Counted from the first letter of the stretch, positions 1-8,867 are shown. The stretch: 35,018 bases of DNA from Pyrenophora tritici-repentis (GCF_003171515.1 NW_027093991.1:1-35018), one strand, 5' to 3'. Translations and numbers: made by a program. Notes: a model not told the origin generated them from the sequence alone.

Positions 1-627
1 TTTTCTTCAATACCTGGCGCGCCTTTCTAAGCACGTCAATGATATCTGAGTATGTAGAAGCTAACGCAGTGGCGAAGTGATCGTCTACTTCAAATAGATC
101 CTCGTATCGCGCGTATAGGCAAACCTGTGAGCCTAGTCTTTCTAGCATATCGATACCTTTCTGAAAGTAGCGAGATGCTGAAGATGCCATCTATCCATGT
201 CAATCATATCCACTAAAAGTTGGATACACACCCTTACCTCCAGCAGAACACGCAGTGAACCCAGATGATGGCCGCCACTGGCACACCCTGTGACAAAATA
301 AACAGATTTCGCGTACCTTTCAATGAACAATATGAAGGGCTCTAGTCGGGCATCAATCTGGCGGACGGCGCTCCTAGGGTTATGTCTCTCGTTCAAGACT
401 TGTATGGTGGAATCAAGCTCCAGGAGTGTTGCTGTGTCGGTCGCGATTAGCTGCTTCCTCTGGTCAACAAACGCTTCTGTGTTTAGTTTGGACAACATAG
501 TTGCTGGTCTCTGATGAAGCTTCTCGACTTCAGAGTTGACAGTCTTGATCAAATATAAGACAATAACTTGTATGTTAGGGCTCCCGCAGAAGGCGTCTGG
601 GTAGCTTACAGCCCCTCCCCAACGCAC
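1..627 (-). pseudogene. STAND-type receptor gene, N-terminal helical domain, partial and frameshifted
   Basis: The minus strand encodes an alpha-helical segment of about 210 residues that runs off the left edge. It has the layout of the N-terminal domain in fungal STAND/NACHT proteins (DUF7708-like): an RRQLIATDTATLLELDSTIQ-type helix, then FIERYAKSVYF, then GSLRVLLEV, and after a shift of frame GIDMLERLGSQVCLYARYED and YSDIIDVLRKARQVLKK. The first frame closes at 142 while the homologous reading continues in another frame from about position 165 leftwards, so there is one frameshift near 150-165. In complete family members a P-loop NTPase and repeats follow, which would lie outside the window. 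The start is uncertain: an ATG at 627 is the first in frame and a later in-frame ATG lies inside the domain. Assignment rests on pattern memory of the family, not on a search. Confidence 0.55.
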
Positions 628-1520
628 ACTAAGTACATACTGTGGTAGAGGGATAGCCTCAATAGTCAGAAGAGAGGCTGCCGACCCGCAATCGGTAGAG
701 AGTAGAGAACAAGAAGGTATCCGAACAATAAACGGTAGTATTAAGAATGGTGTACGACAAGATGATCCCTGATGTCGAGCTTCTCCTCGCGGAGTCGCCT
801 AAAATACTCAACCCTAGCCGATTACCTAACGCCGAACACGTGACAAGCTACTACACCACATACCTAAGCGAGATGCAGTAGCACCAGGCTGCGCAGTGCT
901 ATTACTATTGATGCTTTAGATCATGTCAACAAAATACGTGTGAGTTTGGTTGTGGAGGGTAGACAGGCGAGGAAGGCATGCCGCTCCGCGGGCCTTCCAC
1001 AAACGAATGACGTTTTGCCACTCACGTCTTAACTAGGCAGTACCACGCATTCGTCGCATCTGGCGTTCACAACATCAACCTCGCATTCTCCCTAGCAAGC
1101 CTGCATGATAGCCGGTCAGACTGAATATGTCTTGGAGCGAAAGTTTGCAGCTATCGGCGTACTCCACTGACCCTCTAGATGCTAGACTGGTAGTCAACCA
1201 CAGGCAGTATGCACGCCTACAACTTACGATCAGCGCTTTTCTTTTCCCTTCGCAAGCCTTGGTACTCTGCCTTGTGTAGCAATCAAGCAGACTGCTTATG
1301 TGCGTCGACAAGGACTTCCAGCCATTGCGCGTCCTGATCGGTCAGCTGCAGGTGACGAGCACACTGTGCTGCAAGCCATATAAGCCTGGAATTGCGGCCT
1401 CATCAACCATAGCCTCCTATGTTCGCAAGCTACCACATGGTTTTTGCCTTTCTCACAGATTTCGAGTGGTTTTGCGTATTGCGAACATAGCCTTTTCGCT
1501 TTTTTCTATCTCCACGCCTC
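628..1520. other. No gene recognised
   Basis: Short open frames exist on both strands (for example 1075-1311 minus and 1298-1543 plus), but none shows a motif, domain pattern or credible start. The plus frame at 1298-1528 would run on in the same frame into the sequence after the hAT insertion at 1529-2579, so part of it may belong to the 5' end of the kinase-ankyrin gene downstream. I cannot support that further. Confidence 0.4.
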
Positions 1521-1528
1521 GACACCAC

Positions 1529-2579
1529 CACAGATGTCAATGAGCAAGCTGAGCGAGCTCAGCCAATTGGCTTGCTCAGCCAATTGAGCGGAGGCCAGCA
1601 GCTCGCTCGGCTCGCTCGGATTGGCTGAAACAGGGCTGTCAGCTCGCTCGGCTTGATGGGCTCAGTCCCGATTAGGAAAGTTATATAGAAACCTTGGTGT
1701 TGAGTTTCTCAGCTAATATCCCACTTATGTACACCGTATTTCGCGTCCATCTCCTCATCGCTGATAACCCCCTTTACAGGCACCTCACCACTGCCAAATC
1801 CAGCTCTTATCCATCGTCGATCGCACTGTATTGCTGCTAGAAGTTGCGGAGAAATGCTGCGCCGACGGGGCTCGAGGAGGTCACCCAGCTCGCTGAATAA
1901 GCGCTCACACTCACAGCTTGAGCCTGGGATTGATAGCATGTCGATAGCAAATTTGCTAAGGCTAGGGTGGCGATCGCGGAGTTCTACCCAGTATTTTATA
2001 GGGTCGACGCCCTCGCCAGCGATCGGTTCGCTGCGTTTCCAAGCCTCATATTCATCTTCCTCGTTCTCCGTAAGCCCTGCAGGCTCAATAAAGTTGTTGA
2101 TAAAGTTGCCGCAATTTCTGGAGCATTAACGCGTGTTCTTTTTGCTGGCATTATAGCAACGGCGAGGTAGATAGTAGCTGCAAATAGAGACGCGTTGATG
2201 GAGTATAGATGAGTGTGGTGGGTGATAAGTAGTAAGTGAAGTGTCGCAAAAGGAGAATATGTTGCCAGGCGGTTAGCCGGAAATTTAGTAGCTTATTTGC
2301 TAGAAATATAGCAAAAAAGAGTGTATTTTATGTTATAACTAGGTTTCGAACTTACGCACTACACCTAAAAATCATCGTGAGATTGCCCCTCCACCAAGTC
2401 CTTCAGCCCCAAGTTTCCAACCGCCCCATCTAACCAAGCTAAGCAAGCTGACTGAGCGAGCGCCTATCCCTAAGCTCGCTCGGCTTGCAAGCGCGCATTG
2501 CGCGCTCAGCTCATTCGGCTTGGTCAAAACGTCCAAGCCGAGCGAGCTGAGCGAGCCGGCTCGCTCGTTGACAAGTATG
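1529..2579 (-). mobile_element. hAT deletion derivative (family A), 1051 bp
   Basis: The element is bounded by a perfect 8-bp target duplication, GACACCAC, at 1521-1528 and 2580-2587. The right terminus read inwards is CATACTTGTCAACGAGCGAG; the left terminus CACAGATGTCAATGAGC matches it at 13 of 17 positions. Both ends carry GC-rich subterminal repeats of the GAGCGAGC type. Inside, only the C-terminal dimerisation part of a hAT transposase is found (minus strand, 1709-2123). The 8-bp duplication and the protein agree on the hAT superfamily. It is the same family as the large hAT at 4927-28822: the C-terminal protein and the sequence just past its stop are clearly alike. With the catalytic region gone it can move only if a transposase is supplied in trans. 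Confidence 0.88.
1709..2123 (-). pseudogene. hAT transposase C-terminal dimerisation fragment
   Basis: One frame is open from about 2123 down to a stop at 1709. It encodes the hallmark hAT C-terminal dimerisation region: DPIKYWVELRDRHPSLSKFA, then the core MLSIPGSSCECERLFSELGD, then LEPRRRSISPQLLAAIQC. The BED zinc finger and RNase H-like catalytic core expected upstream in a complete hAT protein of roughly 600-800 residues are absent. The first in-frame ATG is at 1939, inside the domain, and the frame is closed upstream near 2126, so this is a remnant. Unlike the copy of the same family at 28238-28670 it contains no internal stops. Confidence 0.85.
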
Positions 2580-2587
2580 GACACCAC

Positions 2588-4926
2588 GAATATTTTGACA
2601 AGAGCTCTACCGAGCTCTTTCGGCTCTTGCATCATCAGCGAAGATGGCTTACTCCTGTCATGGGAGCGCTTACTCGAAATTCAGATCTCGTGGAAGTGGA
2701 GTCTTATCTGGGGGTGTTTTTTCGGAAACCATCACGCTCCCCAGATTTGTTCACTTGATGTCAGAGTTGGGGCGTTCCTGGGCCAAGGCCAAGAGGGCGC
2801 CTCATTCTGAGCAGTACATGGTACGAGGAAGTTGGCAAAGGTGCTCAATTCCAAGTGTTCAGGCATTCGGAAGTGGAGATTGTGGCGAAGCGAGTGCGTC
2901 TTGAAGTCATGGCAAATGACAATCCGGGCCAACTTCAGGACTTGGAGTTCGAGATTCGGGCACTGGCCAATTCGAAGATATATGAACATCCTAATATCAT
3001 AGACTTATTGGATTGGGGATACGATACCATCCACGAACTACCCCCCGATGATCAAGATCTTAGGAACTTACAAATGCCATTGAGGGTTCCTGTACTGTAC
3101 GTGGAGCCGGCGGTAGAACGGTCACTCGACAAGTTTCTGGAGGCCTCATGAACATGGATCACCCGCAGCCAGATCTGTAGGGACATTGCTGCCGGTCTAG
3201 AGTGCCTCAGGGACTGCCGTATCATACATAATGATCTGAAATCGGAAAATGTGCTGGTTTTTAGAGAGGGTGACAAATCGGACATTACGGCAAAATTGGC
3301 AGACTTTGGATTCGCTACTGATCCCAGAAGAACAAGAGCTTGACGTTCGCTTCTTATGGGAGAACAAAGGCCTGGAAACCTCCTGAATCATTGGATTACG
3401 ACCACAGTCCGCAACAATCAATTAAGTGGGTCCTAGAAGGTTCAGATTGGATTGATTGATTACCGCTTTAAGCCTAGTAGTTACCTATAGGAGTTTAAGC
3501 CCTACCTAGATAGGTAAGTGGGTCTAGGAGAGTGACCGATTGAATTGATTGTTGCGGAGTCTAATTACGACCCTGTACGCCATAAAACCTGTAACGAAGA
3601 CCTACTGTTCAAGTCAGAGAGCTATGCTTACGGAATGCTTGCCCTATATACGTTATTTTCACCACCCGGCCGGTCTTTTTCACTCCCGTTTAGTCGAGAG
3701 AAATATCACCGAGAACATGAAATCAACATTCGAGTGAAGAGTGATGATCTGAGTGTATCCCAGCAAGACATGCGCGCCACATGGGTTGCTATCGAGTCTA
3801 GCTTTCTTGCAGAGCACCCAGAGGACCGTCATCATGTGTCACTTTCAGAGCTGGAATTTTCCGCAACCGTACTGCCAGCTGGGTATGGCGGCACACAAGA
3901 GCCAAGACACTCATCAAGTAGCATATGCTAACAGTTGCTAGAAGCTTTGTATCGAACCAGGAGCAGCGCATATTGCCCCGTCGAAGACCACCACTTTACA
4001 ACAAAGGATGGAGATTTTATATCAAGTTACAACCTGAGCTATTCCAACTTCTCAATACGGGTGTATCCACTGAATTGCAAGGCTATCCAGGAGATATTCT
4101 CTTTGGCATGGCGCTTAGCCGGGCGAGTGCAAAACTCAAAGAATACCACAGCGATGTAAAAAGCCTGATAAATGGAGCGACTGCCGTAGCTCAGCCCTCA
4201 ATTCGCGCTGAAGGAATTGTAATGCGGATAAATTCTGCCATACCAGGCGGTGGTTCCGAAAAACACGCGCATACGCCTAATCCCAACCTTTACGAAGCCG
4301 CAGCATCTGGCTCAATCACGGCATTTTCAGACCTTCGGAAGTCTGATACCAATAAGGCTAGAACGGCCGAGCAAGTGTTTCGATGCAAAGGCGGATATAA
4401 TCGCGAAAGCATTCTTGCAGCCAGATTCGAGTATACCGCTATCAAACAGAAGATCATATCCTCCGCCAACAGCAGTACCTCTCTCGCTCCTAGTGAGCTT
4501 TGCATTACAATCGGGCCAGATGAAATTTATGACGACCATTCTGACCCTCGGAATACGCTCTTACATCTCGCCGCTGCTTTCGGTGTGTGTGAAGCGATCA
4601 TCCATTTGACAGAGGATAAGCATCTAGACTTGAATGCTCGAAATACGGAAGACGAGACACCGCTTTATAAAGCTAGCATAGCGGGACAGTATGAAGCCAC
4701 CGTACTATTGCTAAATCTAGGTGCAGATCCTTCCATCTGCGTGAGAAGAACGCAAGTTACGTGCCTACATTGGCTTTTCGTGTTCGATCCATCACGCATG
4801 AGTGAAGTTGCCCGCGAATTGATGTCACATGGCACTCTTGTAGACAAATATGCAAGACCACTTGTCAATGGAAACTACATCTTTGAGGAATCTGTTCACT
4901 ATCCTTTCCACTGGCCTATTGGGGCC
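2588..4926 (+). pseudogene. Protein kinase-ankyrin gene, 5' and middle part, disrupted
   Basis: A kinase domain begins near 2830: glycine-rich loop GKGAQFQV, VAIK-type lysine in EIVAKRV, helix C in LEFEIRAL. A nonsense TGA at 3149 follows, then the catalytic loop HNDLKSENVL (HND instead of HRD), DFG in LADFGFAT, and after a frameshift the WKPPES motif equivalent to APE. A 160-bp MITE splits the next codons; the kinase resumes at 3564 (FKSESYAYGMLALYTLF). From 3925 a third frame carries about 330 residues ending in ankyrin repeats (NTLLHLAAAFGVCEAIIHL, ETPLYKASIAGQYEATVLLL). The hAT element starts at 4927, and the gene resumes at 28831. The TSD of that hAT lies in a G-run where the two halves are already out of frame by one base, so that shift is either older than the insertion or a consensus error. 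The N-terminus is not defined. Probable role when intact: a fungal receptor-like signalling protein. Confidence 0.75.
3404..3563. mobile_element. 160-bp MITE with 9-bp target duplication
   Basis: ATTACGACC occurs at 3395-3403 and again at 3564-3572. Between them lies a 160-bp segment with inverted ends: TCCGCAACAATCAATT near 3408-3423 and its complement near 3543-3558. Inside, an AAGTGGGTC...GATTGATT module occurs twice. Removing the insert and one duplication restores a continuous kinase reading frame (LDYD followed by PVRHKT), which is strong evidence for a real insertion. A 9-bp duplication points to Mutator-like elements, although an 8-bp hAT duplication with one chance base is possible. 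It has no coding capacity. Confidence 0.82.
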
Positions 4927-5427
4927 CATACTTGTCAACAATTCGGCTAGCCTGATGGCCGGATGGCTGGATACCTATTTTCCTCAAGCCAACCAGCCGG
5001 CCGCAGGCCTCTTAAAATATGATGAAGGTGGAGAAACGTGTGTGAACTTGTTGTATTGGAGCTACGGGAGGAGGGAGAATATCTATGGTGCGCGCACGGA
5101 GCAGCTGACTAATCAGTGCCTGGCCAATCAGAGCGCGGGAAGCCTGATTCACCGTGAATACTAGTGAAGGCTCTCACCGCGTCTCGACAAAATAGGTATC
5201 CGCCCGGCTGAAGGGGGCCAAAAAGCTTGATGGCTTGAGGTGGCCTGATTGGTGGGTAGCATGTAGGCGCGTGGGCGTTAGTGGGCGTTGAGGCAGCTAG
5301 TTTTGCAGTAAAAGCCATCTCACGATAGTTTTATGGTGTTGTAGTTTAGCTTAGTAAGCCACGCAGATCATCCTCATGGACGCGTCGTGCCATATACACA
5401 GTATTTTCCGCCCCATCCACCCACGCT
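4927..5427. other. Left subterminal region of the host hAT, non-coding
   Basis: This stretch holds the left terminal repeat, GCCGGCC-rich subterminal motifs, and a short 13-bp inverted pair GGATACCTATTTT at 4969-4981 with its complement at 5188-5200. GTGGGCGTT occurs twice in tandem near 5271-5290. The fragment AAGCTTGATGGC resembles the CATCAAGCC motifs near the right end of the same element. No protein pattern is visible. Confidence 0.55.
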
Positions 5428-5440
5428 CTATATATTAAAT
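5428..5440 (+). promoter_or_regulatory. TATA-like box of the host hAT transposase
   Basis: CTATATATTAAAT lies about 40-50 bases upstream of the presumed transposase ATG at 5481 in a region with no competing coding pattern. Its position fits a core promoter; there is no other evidence. Confidence 0.35.
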
Positions 5441-5480
5441 TTGTTTAATATTTCATCACTATCTACTTGCCGTCGCCCTT

Positions 5481-6422
5481 ATGCCTAACGCCCCCAAAAA
5501 TCCCGCCAAACGTGGTGGTTCTGGCGCGTCACAACGCCCAAAGAAACGCGCCAAAGGCACCGCTAGTCAGCCTATTAATATTAACTCCTAGGAGCCACCA
5601 GAACCGTTAAAATCTCCTTCTCCTCTACCTCTCGCGAACGCCTTTCAAGCCCTAGTGAGCGCGTCCTAGGCCCCTACATTCGAAGCGCGAATTCGAGAGT
5701 TGCGCGCTGCAGACTCTATTACTGCACCACCTAAAGGCAGCGAGCATGCCACCGCGGCGGCTTTAGAAGCGCCTAATAAGGAGAGCGAGGAGGAAATTGA
5801 AGCGTTTAACGCTTATCTTATAGACAATCATAACGGCATAGATTAGAGTCGCTTAAAGAAGTTTTAGCTGCTACTCTCTACCTACAAATACAAGAAAAGC
5901 TAGGTCTATTAATATAGCTATCGCGTCGCTTCTCGCAGCGATCTAGCTCGAATTTTGTAGATTTGTCACCTTTGCTTTCGTAGCAAGGCCACCGACTTTA
6001 GGCGCGGGATCTTCTATACTACGAGCTTAATATTAGCTGCTAAGCGTTACCTGTTACGGGTCCATGGCCCCATATCGATAAGATTCTTATCTTATCGGAC
6101 TAGCGCCTTGGCGCCCACAGCATAAGTTCGGGCTCACAACGTAGATAGCTCGATAGCTTGTATCTTGTCAAATCCAATCTTTCTTGATCGATCCCTCACA
6201 TTACCTAGCTAATAAGAAGGTTAGCTATAAGATAGTGGCGCCTAGAAAGACACTAAAGATAAGGCTAGAAAGCAGTGTTTATAGCGCGCTGTAAGCTAGC
6301 AAACTACTCGCCTAAGCAGTCGCTAACTAGCTTAGCGGCTTTAATATTTAGCAGTTTTAGCTTACAGCTATAGGGTGGCTTATTAAGAATAATTACCTAC
6401 TTTCTAAGTTCGAAAAGCCTGC
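5481..6422 (+). pseudogene. hAT transposase, N-terminal part with BED-type zinc finger, RIP-degraded
   Basis: The reading starts with a basic, Pro/Lys-rich tail (MPNAPKNPAKRGGSGASQRP). After several stops it reaches a BED-type zinc finger: YKYKKS, YSYRVASRSDLARIL, then ICHLCFRSKATDFRRG and a downstream AAKRYL. The right end reads WLIKNNYLLSKFEKPA, typical of the segment before the RNase H-like core. Almost every internal stop is TAG or TAA at a place where the family has Trp or Gln, meaning TGG or CAG/CAA changed by CA-to-TA transition on one strand or the other. That is the RIP signature. The stretch 6060-6360 is too degraded to follow. The frame runs directly into the next segment once the solo LTR at 6423-9295 is removed. 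Confidence 0.82.
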
Positions 6423-6454
6423 TGTCACGGTAATCACCCTGATTCCCTGACACC

Positions 6455-6605
6455 TACGCTGGCAAATGGGTCGGGGTGTGGTTGGGGTTGGGTTAGAAAT
6501 TTTGCGACCCCAACCCAACCCCAACCCATTTGTCAGCGCCAAGCTTAGGGTTGGGTTGGGGTTGGGTTGGGGTCGCACGGACCATGGGTTAGGGTTGGGT
6601 TATAG
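6455..6605. repeat. Left subterminal fold-back and telomere-like repeats, left copy
   Basis: The first 83 bases form a near hairpin: CGCTGGCAAATGGG at the tip, a GGGGTTGGGTT arm, then AACCCAACCCCAACCC and CATTTGTCAGCG at 6529-6540, so the terminal repeat is present twice in opposite orientation. Behind it follow GGGTTGGG repeats and one inverted copy of the 33-bp unit seen at the other end (GGGGTCGCACGGACCATGGG). Confidence 0.8.
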
Positions 6606-6766
6606 TAAAAAAATTGCAAGATGTATAATATAGATTTCAATAAAAGAAAAGTTTATATAGTATCACAGTAGATTAACACAGTGTAGCATTAACTAGTTTC
6701 ATTTATAATATACAGAGGCTTCGCCAGCTAGCATTTAAGCACGTGTATCTAGATATATCTTATAAT

Positions 6767-7339
6767 CTAGAGAAAAGCTAGTAACTCGCGCGCAAAGTAG
6801 CGCCTAGCCAATTGAGAATCCTTCTCTTGAATAGTAACCCTCTTTGCGTGAATAGCATTGATGTTGCAGTCTATAAAAGTTATTAAATGAAAAATAGTAT
6901 AGGGTAGATAGACTATACCCTCAAAATAACCAACTAAGAAAGCTTCTGTAGCTTCCTGAAGAGCTTCGATTGCAGATCGTTGAAAGCGGATATCGGCCTT
7001 GTGCACCTGTGCAAATTCGCGCACTACGCGGGAAAAGGGGAGTTTTCGCAAGAGTAGTTCAAAACCTCTCTGGTATCTCTTGATTTCCCGTAATGCGACA
7101 GCTAAGCTAAATTAGAAAATAGCTGTGATAAACGACTGTGATAACCTACTGCCTGCCTTAAACTTGCGCTTCTTCTTAACAGCTACAGGTGCCTTTCGCG
7201 TAGACTTTCCTGCTACTTGACGTCTAGCCTTACTAGCAAGGGCCTTCTGAGCCGGCTTGCCGCCAGTAACTGTCTTGCCATCAGGACCACCCCGGCCGGC
7301 TTTACCGGTGACCTTAGGCCGTGGTTTTGTCCTTGCCAT
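6767..7339 (-). CDS. Histone H3 variant encoded in a hAT element (left copy)
   Basis: Three exons, 7339-7150, 7101-6919 and 6870-6767, give 158 residues. Intron 1 (GTAGGT...CTTAG) and intron 2 (GTATAG...TATAG) are 48 nt each; both junctions restore H3 sequence. Residues 1-5 are MARTK as in H3, but the tail is 63 residues against 44 in canonical H3 and lacks both ARKS motifs (K9, K27); LASK (34-37) survives. The histone fold is complete: [12 protein letters not shown] (63-74), [14 protein letters not shown] (82-95), [20 protein letters not shown] (103-122), [19 protein letters not shown] (130-148). There is no loop-1 insertion of the kind seen in CENP-A. The residue matching H3 Cys110 is Asn129. 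The C-terminus, [10 protein letters not shown], is longer than usual. Probable role: deposition into nucleosomes. Its presence in a transposon suggests action on the element's own chromatin, which is inference. Confidence 0.93.
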
Positions 7340-7848
7340 TGCGTAGTAGAGTAGATGATGAACGTAGGCGACGTATGTGATTAATTACTGTGATAAATGT
7401 GGTCGACAATTAAGAAAGTAGTAGGCTGAAAGAGTTAGGTAGCTGGAAAGTTTGGGCGACGGCAATTTCCCGATTTCCGCACTAGTAAAGGCAGCAGCGC
7501 ACGGACTGCATGACGTAATTTGCTGTTTCACGATCGCATACAACCATTTCTGTTGCAAAATCAGTAGCGAGCATATCATACAAACGTGTTAAACTGCTGT
7601 GATAAACGCCGAGCTCGCGCATGCGTACAGCCCAAAAATGAAGGAATCATCGATGTGTTGATCATTTTGGGTAATTTCCGCGTTTTCGCGCTAGCGCAGG
7701 CAGCAGCGCACGGACCATTTCTAGGTGAGCATAATGCTGTCTACCCATTTCTCCAGCCCCTGACGCCCAGTAACTCCAACACCTAATAACTCTCTTTACT
7801 ACATTGAAAACACCCCATTTACAACAGCGCATTATCACAGTCCCCGCC
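7340..7848. promoter_or_regulatory. Divergent promoter region between histone and hAT-C genes, left copy
   Basis: The 509 bp between the two start codons hold a duplicated module: GGCAGCAGCGCACGGAC occurs at 7490-7506 and 7699-7715, each preceded by AATTTCC and a TTTCCGC or TTTTCGCG stretch. The motif CTGTGATAA or its complement lies at 7388-7396, 7597-7605 and 7832-7840. This arrangement looks like a two-part control region serving both genes. No clear TATA box is seen. The only base differing from the inverted copy lies here, a CC run at 7776-7777 against three at the other copy. Confidence 0.55.
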
Positions 7849-8770
7849 ATGCCTGTCGCGAAAGAGCAAGTCGGCGACGTACCTGAAGGCCTAGTTCCAG
7901 CCATCAAACTTGAACCTCCGCCTGGGTTCGAACAAGATGAGTGGGAGCAGCTTACCGATGTAATAATCACAGCCATTTATCACAGCTTATGCTAATATAA
8001 GCAGGGATTTGCGTGTGAAGCTGACGAGATTGACGGTATCTTAGATCAAAGAGGTAGTGGGGGTTCACGAAAAGGCCGACCTATCAATTTGAGCGTCCCC
8101 TATACTGGCTCTCTGAGTGGTAGCGCCCGTGCTATTGCTCAACGTGAACGCAAAGCTCTTTTCGATAAAGAGGAGAAGGTACTTGAAAGCGTTAGAACAG
8201 CCGACCGCTCCGCGAAGTACCAACTGAAGAAATCGCTTTTGCAACAGCCTAAGTATAAATTAGCAAATAGTGCTAGACAGGCTAAGCTGCTAGAGAAAGA
8301 GTGGGATATACTTTCAGAGAAGCGGTTTACCCAGAAAAAGTCTGGTAAGTTATCACAGCTGTTTATCATAGACATCTGCTAATAGACTATCCCAAGTGGC
8401 GAAGGATATACTAGCAATACCAATTGCTCAGGTTGGGGTTGAAAGAGTTTTCAATGTTGCTAAGGATGTTATTGGTAGTCGGAGGCACCGACTATCTGCC
8501 CGGACAATACAGCAGATAATGGTTCTTAAGGATACAATATCTCAAGAGGAAGAACAGGGTCTAGACTACCTAGTTGCTCAATTAGGGGAGGATGGAGAGC
8601 CAATTGACGAGGTTAATGATCTTTTTGAGCTTCCAGCCTCGTTAGAGCATACCTTCGATATAGATGAGGAGAACCAGACTACAGAAGAAGAGTCGGAGGA
8701 AGAGGTCCAGGAGGAGCGTCAATTGCCACCTCGAAAGCGCCAGCGTCCTCAGCGCTACCGTGATAATTAG
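7849..8770 (+). CDS. hAT dimerisation-domain protein, 274 aa (left copy)
   Basis: Proposed exons 7849-7959, 8005-8344 and 8397-8770 give 274 residues. Both introns are short, with GTAATA...AAGCAG and GTAAGT...CCCAAG borders and a GCTAATA branch-like site; splicing keeps the frame. Residues 151-198 (KDILAIPIAQVGVERVFNVA, then GSRRHRLSARTIQQIMVLKD) are the hAT C-terminal dimerisation domain. It is followed by an acidic segment and a basic end (PPRKRQRPQRYR) that may be a nuclear localisation signal. Residues 1-150 are unrecognised; 65-145 look helical and charged. The BED finger and DDE core are missing, so this is not a complete transposase. It could bind element ends or hetero-dimerise with a transposase supplied elsewhere. 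The start was chosen because the ATG at 7849 opens the exon; an upstream frame from 7586 exists but has no support. Confidence 0.75.
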
Positions 8771-8867
8771 CTGTGTTAATATATCTCGTTTTATGTATCT
8801 AATATATCATCAACGTGTACACATTATCTTAATTAAGTGTTGTTCCGTTAAAGTACCCAAAAAATAT

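Noticed and set aside
1075..1311. Minus-strand frame of 78 codons
   Set aside because: No motif, no homologous pattern, and composition like surrounding non-coding DNA.
6767..7339. CENP-A (centromeric H3) as identity of the transposon histone
   Set aside because: No longer loop 1, and the FQRSAI and IHAKRVTI blocks are H3-like; the altered tail alone is not enough.
7586..7848. Upstream extension of the hAT-C protein from 7586
   Set aside because: In the left copy this frame closes before the ATG at 7849; in the right copy it stays open only because of a one-base C-run difference. No domain is seen.
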